A stretch of 64,000 bases of DNA from Rhodococcus opacus B4. GTDB lineage: Bacteria; Actinomycetota; Actinomycetes; Mycobacteriales; Mycobacteriaceae. Below the pieces are notes generated by a model that was given only the letters and a program-made list of their open reading frames with translations, did not search any database and was not told the DNA's origin. Location of the stretch: assembly GCF_000010805.1 (NCBI RefSeq), contig NC_012522.1, positions 124,001 through 188,000 on the forward strand. The letters run 5' to 3'. Each line of letters starts with the position of its first letter. The stretch's first letter is position 1. The position numbers were made by a program, and so were the translations under genes. This document shows, piece by piece, positions 36,758 to 47,750 of the stretch.

Positions 36758-36788
36758 AAGGGGTCCGCACAGTGAAATACGGACCCTT
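36758..36788 (-). terminator. Likely intrinsic terminator after the small helical ORF
   Basis: GGGTCCG (36761-36767) pairs with CGGACCC (36780-36786), extended by AA/TT with one bulged G; the loop is 12 bases. It lies about 40 bases downstream of the stop of the minus-strand ORF 36827-36928. No T-run follows, as is common in high-GC actinobacteria. Confidence 0.5.
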
Positions 36789-36826
36789 CCTGTCACGAAA
36801 GAGCAGTTCAGACTCCCGGCCAGCCG

Positions 36827-36928
36827 CTACGCGCCGCTGAGCGCCTCGGCAGAACCCGAGAAGAAGTCGAGAACGCCGAGAAGGGTGGAGACGTTCGAGA
36901 AGAAGTCGGCGAAGAATGCGAGATCCAT
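36827..36928 (-). CDS. 33-residue amphipathic peptide, candidate PorA/PorH-type channel protein
   Basis: ATG 36928 to TAG 36827, with GGAG 8 bases upstream. The peptide begins MDLAFFADFFSNVSTLLGVL and ends DFFSGSAEALSGA. It has no signal peptide, is acidic, and hydrophobic residues repeat with helical periodicity. These are the properties of the very short cell-wall channel proteins of Corynebacteriales (PorA, PorH and relatives), which are made without a signal peptide. A terminator-like hairpin follows it directly, and the surrounding DNA is otherwise empty. The family call is by resemblance only. Confidence 0.5.
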   Translation of the reverse strand: MDLAFFADFFSNVSTLLGVLDFFSGSAEALSGA

Positions 36929-37993
36929 GTGTAACTCCAGTTCGATTTATTCGGAGAATCGTGACGCACAGCACACGATGTGGATCTTTATACCGGTCCG
37001 ATAACAATTCCGCAATACGCATAGCCGCAATAGGCCAGCAACGACCGAGCTTTCGGCCCCACCCGAGAACCGGGCAGATCCACGGCGAACCCGGCACCCC
37101 GGCCAGTCGTAGCAAACCGGGCCGCGGAGGAACGCGATGAGCTCCCCGCGGATCGTTGGGCGCCGGGACGAGCAACTCGATCAGCCGACCACACTGCCCC
37201 GGTCGCGACCCTCGGGTTCGCAGGTCTACTTCATGGAATCGGTGGGGACCACTCGGGCACAACACGAGTCACCTGGCCACCCAGCGCCCTACTGGCGGCC
37301 GGATCGGTGACCTCGTGACGGTCGCCGGTGCGCACGTCGCGAAGCGTCAGCACCTCACCCGGACGCACCACCTCGACCCCGTGCACTGGGGTTCGTGAGT
37401 GCGCGGTTGCGACCGGTCACAACCGACGGGCATCCGGTGATGGCCGGCCGGGGTCTTCGAGGTAGCCGACAACGCCGGAAGCCCGCGCAAGCTCTCTCAC
37501 CGGGTCGGATCCCGGCGACGCAACCCGGTTACCCGACCCGGACCGGGCGGGGCAGCGTGCTCGGCATTCTGAAATCTGGCCCGGGAGAACAACCCTGGGG
37601 CTCGAGGTCGAGGCGGTGACACGAGTCCGCTCCGAGTCGTTGCTCGAGGCCGTGGGCGCCAGCCCCGGGCGACACCGCGCGAGCAGACCCGGACGCCGGC
37701 AGCGGAGTTGTGCCCGCAGTTCGCGCACACACGCCCCTCCCCCTCGCATCGCGGAGCGGACGTGACGACTCTTGGTGCGCGATGTGGGCGACCCCCTCGA
37801 GACACGACCCAGCGCGCGCAAAACAGACCAGACGCCCCAATTGCGCATCGCAATCACGATGCTCGAACCCCGCCGGCCACTGGGGGTCGGCTGGCGGGGT
37901 CGCAGCACGGCTCGAATGCGGGGGGGCGTGCCGATGCGACGACGAGTGTAGAAACCGTGCCACGACAATTCGGGAACTATGACGCAGGACACG
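36929..37993. other. 1.1 kb without a supported gene
   Basis: Includes the probable promoter region of the small ORF at 36827-36928 (AT-richer 36930-37030). The other frames are low complexity. A minus-strand frame 36988-37194 ends with a hydrophobic stretch but lacks further support. Confidence 0.4.
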
Positions 37994-38380
37994 CTACTTT
38001 CTGCATGGGTCACACTGCCGGCCGACAGTCGATCGGGAACTCCACAAACGTCCCCCGTTGCCGGCCGTCTGATATCGGCAACGTCGCGCAATTCTGCTGA
38101 GCAGTTCAGAGCAGCTCCGCCGATCTACCGACGACGCACCGAACGGAAACCGACGGCGTGCTCCGCCGTGTCCTCGCGTCGCGCTCGATCCTGTCCTCAC
38201 GGAGCAAGGAAGACCGGCACCACCGATCGCCTCGTGCCCCGTCGCTATATCGCAGTTCGGGTCGTACGCCAACGTCGCCGCACCGCACGGATCGAACTCC
38301 GCCGGAATCGAGGGCCCGGGGTCCGCGTACGCTGCGCCGAATCCTGCCAGGAGGAGGAACGGTGCCGCCGCGACGACCAC
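37994..38380 (-). CDS. Small secreted protein, probably frameshifted
   Basis: From GTG 38380 a signal peptide is clear (VVVAAAPFLLLAGFGAAYA, cleavage before DPG). The mature part PSIPAEFDPCGAATLAYDPN then CDIATGHEAIGG has cysteines that could pair. After about residue 60 the frame turns Arg/Ser-rich, suggesting a frameshift. Function unknown. Confidence 0.45.
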   Translation of the reverse strand: MVVAAAPFLLLAGFGAAYADPGPSIPAEFDPCGAATLAYDPNCDIATGHEAIGGAGLPCSVRTGSSATRGHGGARRRFPFGASSVDRRSCSELLSRIARRCRYQTAGNGGRLWSSRSTVGRQCDPCRK

Positions 38381-38526
38381 CAGGCAAAAGGTCGGCTCGA
38401 AGGGGCGCCGAACCAGTCATCTGCGCGGTCGCGCACGGGCCCCGTCATGAGACGATAAGCGACACAGCGGCGGAAAGACCGTGTGGGTCCCGTTCGACGA
38501 CGGAAGTGCCGTTCGTGGCGCTGGGT

Positions 38527-39714
38527 CTAGAGCGATGATGGGATCGGTATCCGTTGCAGATCGTCCCCGATCACGATCTCGCCGTCGAACTCCGGTTCTA
38601 TCCACTTTCGCCAACGCACAGGATCGAGGGGTTCCTCGTCGAAGTCGCTGAGGTGACTCAGCACTAGTGTCCGCACCCCCGCCGCGCGCGCGATCGCACC
38701 GACCTTCTGCACCTCCACATGCGACTGCAGCATGTGGTCCATCGCCGCGGGCGGCAGTGAGACATTTGGTCCTTGCACGTTGATGGCCTCGTGGACGAGG
38801 ACGTCCGATCCCCGTGCCAGAGCGATCAAGTTGTCGGAATAGCTGGTATCACCGGAGAAGGTCACCGACCCGTGGGCGGTGTCGAAGCGGAACGCGAACG
38901 AGGGAAATACGGGACCATGGGGCACGAGCACGGCAGTCACCGCGACGTGGTCGTCCTCCATGACCGGAAACGGATCCATGCGCGGGCTCGTCATCGTGTA
39001 ACTCGCGCCCACGTCAGGAACGGCTATCTCGTGCACGTCCACCAGTGTGCGAATGTCGCGTATTCCGGTGTCCCGGAGAAACACGTTGGAGCTGTATGCA
39101 AAGGCGTCGTGGCATTTTTCGGTGAACGCTGCAAGTCCGGGAGTCGGATCTTCGGCCGATACCGTTGGGGCCTGACCACCACCGAACTTCTCAGGGAGTC
39201 CACCCGCCGGTCCCGGCCCGAACACACTGACTGGGTTGGCCAGCGCGTCCCGAGTCTCCTGGTTGGGAATAGAACCCGCAAGCAGAAAATAGTTGTAGTA
39301 ATCCGCGATATGGTCGGCGTGAAGATGGGTGATGAAAATTGAACGCAGCCCGTCGAACCTGAGACCGGCCCGCGCGAACTGGGTAGTCGATGACCGGCCA
39401 CAGTCGATGACGTAAGTCGCTCCGTCGATCACGAGGGCCGTCGAGATTCCGGCGCGAGACGGGACGATGGGCGGACCCGCCTTGGTTCCGAGAAGTACGA
39501 GTTCGAGTGGCCCGAACGGCCCGTCCGCATCCAGGTTTGAGACTGGTCCCGTCTGCGCTCCCGCCCCAGCAGAGGGACCCGAGCAAGCAGCGACACCGGC
39601 AGCAACAGCACCTATTCCCAACGCGCCCAGCAGGCCCCGTCGCGACAGGCCAGGTTCGGAACCGGACGAACAACAACTTCCCGACAAGGCGAACTCCTCT
39701 GCTTCCACGGTCAC
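38527..39714 (-). CDS. Tat-exported MBL-fold hydrolase, lipoprotein
   Basis: A 395-residue protein. The N-terminus has a twin-arginine signal (SRRGLLG, residues 24-30) and ends in a lipobox with Cys44, so it is exported folded and probably lipid-anchored. The metallo-beta-lactamase motif THLHADH (129-135) binds two metals; later GDTSYSDN and the LSHLSD histidine complete the site. The closest type is the RNase Z/arylsulfatase-like group of MBL hydrolases. Substrate unknown. No operon partner; the IS21 remnant lies upstream. Confidence 0.85.
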   Translation of the reverse strand: MTVEAEEFALSGSCCSSGSEPGLSRRGLLGALGIGAVAAGVAACSGPSAGAGAQTGPVSNLDADGPFGPLELVLLGTKAGPPIVPSRAGISTALVIDGATYVIDCGRSSTTQFARAGLRFDGLRSIFITHLHADHIADYYNYFLLAGSIPNQETRDALANPVSVFGPGPAGGLPEKFGGGQAPTVSAEDPTPGLAAFTEKCHDAFAYSSNVFLRDTGIRDIRTLVDVHEIAVPDVGASYTMTSPRMDPFPVMEDDHVAVTAVLVPHGPVFPSFAFRFDTAHGSVTFSGDTSYSDNLIALARGSDVLVHEAINVQGPNVSLPPAAMDHMLQSHVEVQKVGAIARAAGVRTLVLSHLSDFDEEPLDPVRWRKWIEPEFDGEIVIGDDLQRIPIPSSL

Positions 39715-39793
39715 GTACCGACGTGACTCAGATCACGTGAAGGAAACAGTAGGAGCGTCACAGCAGCGTGCCTATCCGACTTGCGCACTGACC

Positions 39794-39901
39794 TGTCCAT
39801 CGGGCGAAGCACCGGACAGCTGCAAGCGGACCTACCAACCTCCCTGTAGGCGGACAGGTTCGTCCCTGCTGACGGACAGCTGATCTCCCTGTCGATGGAC
39901 A
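39794..39901. repeat. Left end of an IS21-type element
   Basis: TGTCCATCG (39794-39802) and CGATGGACA (39893-39901) form a 9-bp inverted repeat. Between them CGGACAGCTG occurs twice and CGGAC several times, like the multiple transposase-binding repeats at IS21 ends. An istA remnant follows at 40000. Confidence 0.55.
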
Positions 39902-39999
39902 TGGGGCCGGCGGTGTGTCGGCCCTGGCACAGACGCCCCTTCCGGGGTTTTGCTCGAGGTCTTCGACCACATACGAGCGACTCCCACCGGAGGGACGCA

Positions 40000-40740
40000 T
40001 GAAGAGGTCTGACAGGGACATCATGGAAATTCTCGAGGCCTACGACACCACCGGCACCGCGCACTCCGCGGCGTCGTTGGCCGGGGTCGATCCGAAAACC
40101 GTCCGGCATTACGTCACCGTCCGACGCCGGCATGCCGGTGACCGGCCCGTCGCGGCGACCCCGCATCATCGACGATCATCTACCCCAGATCGAGCAATGG
40201 GTTGAGCGCAGCAAAGGCAGGGTCCGCGCCGACATCGTCCACGAACGCCTCCTTGCCCTCTGCTTCGACGGCACCGAACACGCCACTCGACGCGCCGTCG
40301 CGGAGGCGAAAGCCGCATGGCGGGCCGGGCACCACCGCACCTACCGACCTGGGGGGTACCTCCCACGAGTGGGAGAATCACCGAACCCGGGCTGTGGATG
40401 CAATTCGACTGGGGTGAAGGCCCGAAAGTACCCGGAGCGGGCGGAGCCCTGCGCTCGACGCTGCTGTTCTGCGCCTGGCTGGCCTGGTCACGCTACCGGG
40501 TGGTGATCCCGGTGGGGGACCAAACATTGCCGACGTTGATCGCGTGCCTCGGTGCGCCGCTTCGGTGTGGTGCCGACCTACGCGTTGACCGACAACCCGC
40601 GCACGGCCAGCATCGACCACGTCGCCGGGATCGCGGTGCGGCGTCCGCAGATCGTCGAAACAGGCCGCCACTGCGGCGTTCGCGACCTGGTGGACCCCCC
40701 CGACGGCACGCAACCAGTCGGGATGGTGCGGACCGCACGT
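40000..40740 (+). pseudogene. istA: IS21-family transposase IstA, decayed
   Basis: Pieces in several frames follow IstA. From ATG 40000: DIMEILEAYDTTGTAHSAAS then LAGVDPKTVRHYV (helix-turn-helix). Then RPRIIDDHLPQIEQWVERSK and GRVRADIVHERLLAL. Then WMQFDWGEGP with the first catalytic Asp. Last, RRFGVVPTYALTDNPRTASI then DHVAGIAVRRPQIVETGRHCG with the second Asp. At least three frameshifts are present, and the C-terminal half with the catalytic Glu and the istB gene is missing. It is an inactive IS remnant. Confidence 0.85.
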
Positions 40741-40960
40741 TGGGGATGGCGACGCCGAGGGTGTCGGCTGGCGCACCACCTGGTCACGGTCGGAGGCGAC
40801 TCGTCCGATTCTGCATCTATGACCGCGTGCGCACACCGGGCATGAGGGTCGATACCGTACTGGTCACCGCAAACGACCAGCAACCGTCGCGCCGCTGTCG
40901 TTTCATTTCGACGCTGCGCCGAAATGGAAGCAATCCCGTCCGCGAATCGTTGCCCCGGCG

Positions 40961-40978
40961 GTGACCATCGGCCCTAAT
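40961..40978 (+). promoter_or_regulatory. Candidate DosR box upstream of the nitroreductase
   Basis: GTGACCATCGGCCCTAAT resembles the DosR/DevR palindrome (GGGACTTnnGTCCC type, often degenerate as GGGACCTTCGGCCC). It lies about 90-107 bases upstream of the gene at 41068. The same core recurs at 42858-42874. Confidence 0.5.
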
Positions 40979-41067
40979 CTCGCGTCGATGGACGGCGAAC
41001 ACTGGGATCTAGGCACCGGCGTTCCGCGTCGGCCGAGGCGGAACGCGATTCACCCCAGGAGGCGGTC

Positions 41068-42054
41068 GTGGACAGCACCATTCCCGACGAGAACGTCGTC
41101 CGAATCGCCGTGGACCTTGCCTGCCGGGCGCCGTCGGTACACAACAGCCAGCCGTGGCAATGGACCTACACCGACGGCCAACTCGACCTCTACACCGCAC
41201 GCGGCCGCGTCCTGGCTTCCACCGACCCGACGGGCCGGCAGTTGGTCGTCAGCTGCGGTGCAGCACTGCATCATCTCCAGACGGCGCTGACTGCACTCAA
41301 ATGGGCAGCGGACGTCCGGCGTGTCCCGGAGGGGCCGCACTCGGGTCACCTGGCGACGATCCGGTTCCGTCACGAGGCCCGGCCCCAGTCGCACGACTTC
41401 GATCTGCTCGCCGCGATCCGGCACCGGCACTCCGACCGCAGGCCCTTCGGGCCGGTCAGCGTGAAGACGCCGCTGCCCGCCGCGCTGAACGACGTGGTAC
41501 ACCGCCGAGACGTGAACCTGACCGTGCTGAGGCAGGAGGCGCGACCGACGCTCGCGCGAGCAACGGAAACGACCGCGGCCGCACGAAAGTACGACACCGC
41601 CTACCAGGCCGAGCTGCATTGGTGGGCCGGTCATTCCATCGCTCAGGGCGGAATTCCCCCCGATGCGCTCGCCACCGCGGACGACCGGGACCGCGTCGAC
41701 ATCGGGCGTCGCTTCCCCGCCGGCCTGGACGCCGGTGCGACCACGGAGCCGGACCGCTCGACGGTGCTGGTGTTGAGCACGGCCGCGGACGGTCGCGGTG
41801 AGTGGCTCCGCGCCGGAGAGGCCCTGTCGGCGGTGCTGCTCGAGGCCACCGTCGGCGGTTTGTCGACCTGTCCGCTCACCCACATGACCGAACTCCGTCA
41901 GGGCAGGGACATCATCCGCGACCTGCTCCCCGACCGCGGGTTCCCGCAGGCGCTGATCAGGGTGGGTACTACCGAGAAGAAGTCGGCACCGCGGCAGACA
42001 CCGAGACGGCCCGTCGAATCGGTCCTCTCCGTCGGCCGCCGCATCCCCCACTGA
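41068..42054 (+). CDS. Acg-type nitroreductase-fold protein
   Basis: A 328-residue protein; GTG 41068 follows AGGAGG. It has the features of the Acg/Rv2032 family of the DosR regulon: N-terminal VRIAVDLACRAPSVHNSQPW for FMN binding, RQLVVSCGAALHHLQTAL, IRHRHSDRRPFGPVSV in the middle and LEATVGGLSTCPLTHMTEL near the C-terminus. Acg proteins have an unusual flavin nitroreductase fold and may store rather than reduce flavin; activity is not assured. A candidate DosR box upstream and the DosR/DosS genes 2-3 kb downstream suggest hypoxic induction. Confidence 0.88.
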   Translation: MDSTIPDENVVRIAVDLACRAPSVHNSQPWQWTYTDGQLDLYTARGRVLASTDPTGRQLVVSCGAALHHLQTALTALKWAADVRRVPEGPHSGHLATIRFRHEARPQSHDFDLLAAIRHRHSDRRPFGPVSVKTPLPAALNDVVHRRDVNLTVLRQEARPTLARATETTAAARKYDTAYQAELHWWAGHSIAQGGIPPDALATADDRDRVDIGRRFPAGLDAGATTEPDRSTVLVLSTAADGRGEWLRAGEALSAVLLEATVGGLSTCPLTHMTELRQGRDIIRDLLPDRGFPQALIRVGTTEKKSAPRQTPRRPVESVLSVGRRIPH

Positions 42055-42081
42055 CTGACGGGTGTGCGTCGACGGGCGCAC

Positions 42082-42426
42082 TTATCCGGCGAGATGGACT
42101 CGGCTGTGAGTGGCTGTTTCCACGTCGGCCGCGGTCGCCTCGATCAGTTGGTGGGCGAGGTCGGACAGCGCGCGTGCGGTGGCCAATACCTCTCCGATCT
42201 CGGAGATTTCGGCATCGTCCGGGTTCCGGCGGGCGAGCCCGGACCCGACGAACGTGCGGGTGTCGCGGGTTCGGAGCCGAGCCTGCGCGCGGATTCTGGA
42301 GCCGCCTTCATCCGAGTCGTGTTCGTCGACGACGACCTCCACCAGCCATGTCGTCTCGTTAAGAAGGGCAGGGATCGTCCACTCCGTGCTCCCTTCAACG
42401 TCGAAGTCGCGAATGGGGGTATTCAT
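42082..42426 (-). CDS. DUF1876 protein (Rv1738/Rv2632c-like)
   Basis: A 114-residue protein from ATG 42426. The DUF1876 pattern is clear: TTWLVEVVVDEHDSDEGGSR, ARLRTRDTRTFVGSGLARRN, DDAEISEIGEVLATARALSD and a final DVETAT helix. Mycobacterial members (Rv1738, Rv2632c) belong to the hypoxia regulon, and Rv1738 resembles ribosome hibernation factors. It therefore fits the surrounding DosR island. Its 5' end abuts the rox remnant on the other strand, so any promoter lies within that remnant. Confidence 0.88.
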   Translation of the reverse strand: MNTPIRDFDVEGSTEWTIPALLNETTWLVEVVVDEHDSDEGGSRIRAQARLRTRDTRTFVGSGLARRNPDDAEISEIGEVLATARALSDLAHQLIEATAADVETATHSRVHLAG

Positions 42427-42847
42427 GTCGACGTGATCGTGGCCGGCGGCGGACCGGCCGGATGCCGGCCGGCAAGTTGAGGCTGCACGGTGTGGCCGTG
42501 CTCATGCCGGACGAGGAACCGGAGCCGACCAACGTGGTTCGCTCACCCAGCCTGCACGTGCGCAGCAACGAACTGATGGATCAGCGCGACCTGCTGAACC
42601 GATTCCTCGCGGAGGGCAGACGGTACGAGATCGACGGCTTCTTCTCGGACATGTCCGACCTGCTCGGCGGGCGGCTTCGGGACGCCGCCCTGAAGCGCGG
42701 TCGCCTGTACAGGCTGATGCACGGCGGACGCGGATTGCTGCTCGACCAGACGGGCGGGCTGTCCGTGGCGGGCAGGACGAGCGGACGGCCGCGTGGCGGG
42801 ATCTGCTCGGTGTGCTACCCCGGTGGTTCGGCGCCGCCGACATCTGA
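42427..42847 (+). pseudogene. Rifampicin monooxygenase-like (rox/iri) gene with large internal deletion
   Basis: The N-terminal FAD motif VDVIVAGGGPAG is in one frame, followed after a slip by LRLHGVAVLMPDEEPEPTNV, VRSPSLHVRSNELMDQRDLL and RRYEIDGFFSDMS, the first about 70 residues of a Rox-type aromatic hydroxylase. The next residues, DLLGGRLRDAALKRGRLYRL then MHGGRGLLLDQTGGLSV, belong to the last 90 residues of the same family. About 330 internal residues are missing. A final slip leads to LLGVLPRWFGAADI and a stop, the usual ending. It cannot be functional. Confidence 0.8.
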
Positions 42848-42857
42848 GGACGGACGT

Positions 42858-42874
42858 GTGACCTTCGGCCCTGG
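42858..42874 (+). promoter_or_regulatory. Candidate DosR box upstream of the small membrane protein
   Basis: GTGACCTTCGGCCCTGG shares GTGACC-TC-GGCCCT with the box at 40961. It starts right after the stop of the rox remnant and lies about 80-95 bases before ATG 42953. Confidence 0.5.
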
Positions 42875-42952
42875 AATTGCGCTCCCCGTTATCGCACCGT
42901 TGTACGAGGGCCGGCGCAAGACGCAAGCAGCCGGTGAAGGAACGAGGACACC

Positions 42953-43237
42953 ATGTTCGAACACTCCACCGCATCGCCGCGCGAGGATCGTCACCGGTGG
43001 GAGGACGAACCCGGCGAATTCCTGTACGTGCATCCCGCGGGGTTCGCGCTCGCGGTGGTGTCGGGGGCGGTGACCGCGGGCCTGGTGGTCCTGCTCGGTG
43101 CGTGGCTCGCGACTCCGCTCGTCGGAGTCGGCGCCGCGGCAACGCTCGTCGCCACCGTGGGGTTGGCGGCGGCAATGTTGATGCCGCACCGGCCGCGCCG
43201 TCGCGGATCCGGCCCGTTCCGGCCGGCCGCGCGCTGA
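42953..43237 (+). CDS. Small membrane protein of the hypoxia island
   Basis: Ninety-four residues: a charged N-terminus (about 25 residues), then two hydrophobic helices (GFALAVVSGAVTAGLVVLLG and VGVGAAATLVATVGLAAAML) and a basic tail. No family name is certain. It is preceded by a candidate DosR box and followed at 75 bases by dosR in the same direction, so joint expression is likely. Confidence 0.65.
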   Translation: MFEHSTASPREDRHRWEDEPGEFLYVHPAGFALAVVSGAVTAGLVVLLGAWLATPLVGVGAAATLVATVGLAAAMLMPHRPRRRGSGPFRPAAR

Positions 43238-43312
43238 CCGGCCCCGTTTCCGATCTTCGCCGGCGTAATCTGGATTCTCCGAGGGTGACGCAGCAAGTTC
43301 TGGAGGGTGCCC

Positions 43313-43960
43313 ATGATCAGGGTTTTCCTGGTGGACGACCATGAGGTGGTCCGACGCGGGATCGCGGATCTCCTCGCTTCCGATCCCGCTCTGACGGTCA
43401 TCGGTGAGGCCGCGTCGTACGCGCAGGCGATGGCGCGGGTGCCTGCCCTGAAACCGGATGTCGCGGTCCTGGACGTGCGCCTGCCCGACGGCAACGGAAT
43501 CGAGCTGTGCCGGGAACTGCACTCGCTGATGCCGGACCTGCATTGCCTCATCCTGACCTCGTTCACGGACGAGCAGGCGATGCTCGACGCGATCCTCGCC
43601 GGGGCCAGCGGATACGTCGTGAAGGACATCCGGGGCATGGAGCTGGCTCAGGCGGTCCACGATGTGGGGGCCGGCAAATCATTGCTGGACAGTCGTGCCG
43701 CCGGCGTCCTGATGGACAAGGTTCGCGCGGACGCCGACGGGAAGGACGGCATCTTCGCGCACCTGACCAATCAGGAGCGGACCTTGCTCGCCCTGCTCGG
43801 TGAGGGGCTGACCAACCGGCAGATCGCCGCACGCATGTTCCTCGCGGAGAAGACGGTCAAGAATTACGTGTCCCGGCTGCTGACCAAACTGGGGGTGGAG
43901 CGCAGGACGCAGGCGGCGGTGCTGGCGACGAAGATGCCGCCGAAACCGACATGCACCTGA
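43313..43960 (+). CDS. dosR: DosR/DevR-like response regulator (NarL family)
   Basis: A 215-residue regulator from ATG 43313 (TGGAGGG 5 bases upstream; GTG 43307 possible). The receiver domain has Asp8-Asp9 and the phospho-acceptor Asp54 in [12 protein letters not shown], Thr in [10 protein letters not shown] and Lys in VVKDIRG. The LuxR-type helix-turn-helix ([40 protein letters not shown]) occupies about residues 145-205. Overall layout and neighbours match DosR, the activator of the hypoxia dormancy response. DosS follows 48 bases downstream. Confidence 0.88.
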   Translation: MIRVFLVDDHEVVRRGIADLLASDPALTVIGEAASYAQAMARVPALKPDVAVLDVRLPDGNGIELCRELHSLMPDLHCLILTSFTDEQAMLDAILAGASGYVVKDIRGMELAQAVHDVGAGKSLLDSRAAGVLMDKVRADADGKDGIFAHLTNQERTLLALLGEGLTNRQIAARMFLAEKTVKNYVSRLLTKLGVERRTQAAVLATKMPPKPTCT

Positions 43961-43963
43961 TAA

Positions 43964-45739
<1,776 letters not shown>

Positions 45740-45752
45740 GTCCGGGCACGTG

Positions 45753-45996
45753 TCAGCTCAGCGCCGCCCGCACCACCAGTTCGAAGGCCGGCCGCGGATC
45801 GGTGGTGTCCTCGCGGGCGATGCGATGCAGGATCAGTCCCTCCGCGCAGGCCGTCAGTGCGGTGGCGGCGGTCTGCGGATCCCGCGCCGGTGTGGAGTTC
45901 GTCGACGGCGCTTCCCATTTTCTCGTCGACGAGCGGCCCGAAGTGGTGCTCGAACGCGCGCTCGAGTTCTTCGCCCCGACCCGAGGGGCGGGTCAC
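45753..45996 (-). pseudogene. C-terminal remnant of a TetR-family regulator
   Basis: Two frames together read EELERAFEHHFGPLVDEKMG, SAVDELHTGAG, then PQTAATALTACAEGLILHRI and PRPAFELVVRAALS with a stop at 45753. This is the end of a TetR ligand-binding domain. The DNA-binding N-terminus is absent; the upstream side is occupied by the response regulator gene, whose stop lies at 45993. One frameshift is also present. Confidence 0.65.
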
Positions 45997-46739
45997 GACA
46001 CGGCGACGGACACCTCACGGGCGGGGTCGATGCTTCCCGGGCGTACGTTCTCGCCGAGGGCGAAACCCACCCCGCGCACGGTATGCACGACGTACGGCGA
46101 TCCGACGGCCACCAGTTTCCGCCGAAGGGAGCAGATGTAGGCGTTGAGGACGTTCGTCTTCGATTCGACGGTCACACCCCACACCATCAACATCAGGTCG
46201 CGGCGGGTGACGACCCTGTCGACGTTCTGCGCGAGCACGGTGAAGAGGATGAATTCCGTCCTGGTCAGCGTGGTGCGCAACCCGTCGTAGTCGGTGTCAT
46301 GCCGTTCCTCGCACAGGCAGACGTCATGGCTGCCGACGGGCGCCGGCGCCGGCACGTCGGGTTTCACACGGCGGAGGATCGCGCGGAGCCGGGCGACGAG
46401 TTCGTCCGCTCCGACCGGTATCTCCAGCACGTCGTCGGCGCCGGCCTCGAGGAGGTCGCTGCGACGGTTGCCGGAACAGAAGCGGCCGATCACCACGATG
46501 GCGAGCGCGAATCGCATCGCCTTCAACCCCCGCACCGTGGTGTCGGCGTCGAGGTGGGGTGAACGCGCGTCGACGATCACCACGTCGGGGGGTTCGATCC
46601 GTGAACGTACCGGTTCCGCGTAGGTTCGCGTGACGAAGAATCCCCCGTCCCGGAGGCGTTCGACGAGGGAGCTTTCGACGTCGGCGTCGATGAGCAGGAC
46701 ACGCGGCCGGGCGACGGCCGGGCTCGACACAGAGTTCAT
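45993..46739 (-). CDS. OmpR/PhoB-family response regulator (orphan)
   Basis: A 248-residue regulator. The receiver-like domain begins PRVLLIDADVES, has VVIVDARSP with the likely phospho-Asp at about residue 57, but is shorter and less regular than usual. The C-terminal winged helix is clear: TTLTRTEFILFTVLAQNVDR, VVTRRDLMLMVWG, LNAYICSLRRKL and HTVRGVGFAL. No kinase gene is adjacent, so it is an orphan. It is divergent from the hydrolase at 46896. Confidence 0.85.
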   Translation of the reverse strand: MNSVSSPAVARPRVLLIDADVESSLVERLRDGGFFVTRTYAEPVRSRIEPPDVVIVDARSPHLDADTTVRGLKAMRFALAIVVIGRFCSGNRRSDLLEAGADDVLEIPVGADELVARLRAILRRVKPDVPAPAPVGSHDVCLCEERHDTDYDGLRTTLTRTEFILFTVLAQNVDRVVTRRDLMLMVWGVTVESKTNVLNAYICSLRRKLVAVGSPYVVHTVRGVGFALGENVRPGSIDPAREVSVAVS

Positions 46740-46895
46740 GCGGATTCCTCCTGTTTTCGAGCCTCACGTCGGTGTGCCGCAGATCGACCCGGCGCCGAAT
46801 ATCAAGTTCCCACGCCGCGGTTGATGACGATATCGAGCGGAACTCCCCTATCGTTACCGTGAGACCGCTGCATCACCCGATCGGGAGGTCGCCAC

Positions 46896-47744
46896 ATGCC
46901 GGAACTGCGGCACATCGCACTGCACGGGGACGACATCGCCTACCGGCTCAGCGGTGAGGGCGAAACGCTTCTGCTCGTACACGGGATGGCCGGAAGTTCG
47001 GCGGCGTGGCGCGCGATTCTCCCGGAGTTGGCGCAGCGCTACCGGGTGCTGGCTCCGGACCTGCCCGGTCACGGTGATTCCGCCAAACCGCGCGGCGACT
47101 ACTCGCTGGGTGCGTTCGCCGCGTGGCTGCGCGACCTGTTGCACGAGTTGGCGATCGAACGGGTGACCGTGGTCGGGCAGTCGCTCGGCGGCGGGGTGGC
47201 GATGCAGTTCAGCTATCAGCATCCCGAACTGTGTGAGCGCCTGGTCCTCATCGGCAGCGGCGGACTGGGACCGGACGTGAACTGGACCCTGCGGTTGCTG
47301 GCGGCGCCCGGGTCCGAGTTCCTACTTCCCCTGATGGCGCCTCCCGCGATCCGCGACGCCGGCAACAAGGTTCGCAGCTGGCTGGCGGCGATCGGGGTGC
47401 AGTCGGTTCGCGGCGACGAGATGTGGCACGCGTATTCGTCCCTGTCCGATCCGGAGACCCGGCAGGCGTTCCTGCGGACGCTCCGCGCGGTCGTCGACCA
47501 TCGGGGGCAGGCGGTGAGCGCGCTGAGCCGGCTGTACCTGAACGCGGGTCTCCCCACTCAACTGATCTGGGGCGATTCCGATGGCATCATCCCGGTCTCG
47601 CACGGTTACGCGGCGCACGAGGCGATGCCCGGCAGCCGGCTCGCCGTGCTCGACGGTATCGGCCACTACCCGCACCTCGAGGATCCTGCCGCGGTGGTCG
47701 ACATCATCGACGCTTTCGTCACCACCACGCCCGCACGCAGGTGA
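46896..47744 (+). CDS. Alpha/beta hydrolase
   Basis: A 282-residue hydrolase. LLLVHGMAGSSAAW forms the oxyanion region, GQSLGGG (Ser96) is the nucleophile elbow, the acid is in IWGDSDGIIPVSHG, and the histidine in GIGHYPHLEDP. Length and motifs fit the epoxide hydrolase/haloperoxidase/lactone hydrolase group; the substrate is not predictable. Its stop lies 6 bases from the stop of the converging membrane protein gene. Confidence 0.9.
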   Translation: MPELRHIALHGDDIAYRLSGEGETLLLVHGMAGSSAAWRAILPELAQRYRVLAPDLPGHGDSAKPRGDYSLGAFAAWLRDLLHELAIERVTVVGQSLGGGVAMQFSYQHPELCERLVLIGSGGLGPDVNWTLRLLAAPGSEFLLPLMAPPAIRDAGNKVRSWLAAIGVQSVRGDEMWHAYSSLSDPETRQAFLRTLRAVVDHRGQAVSALSRLYLNAGLPTQLIWGDSDGIIPVSHGYAAHEAMPGSRLAVLDGIGHYPHLEDPAAVVDIIDAFVTTTPARR

Positions 47745-47750
47745 ACTCGA

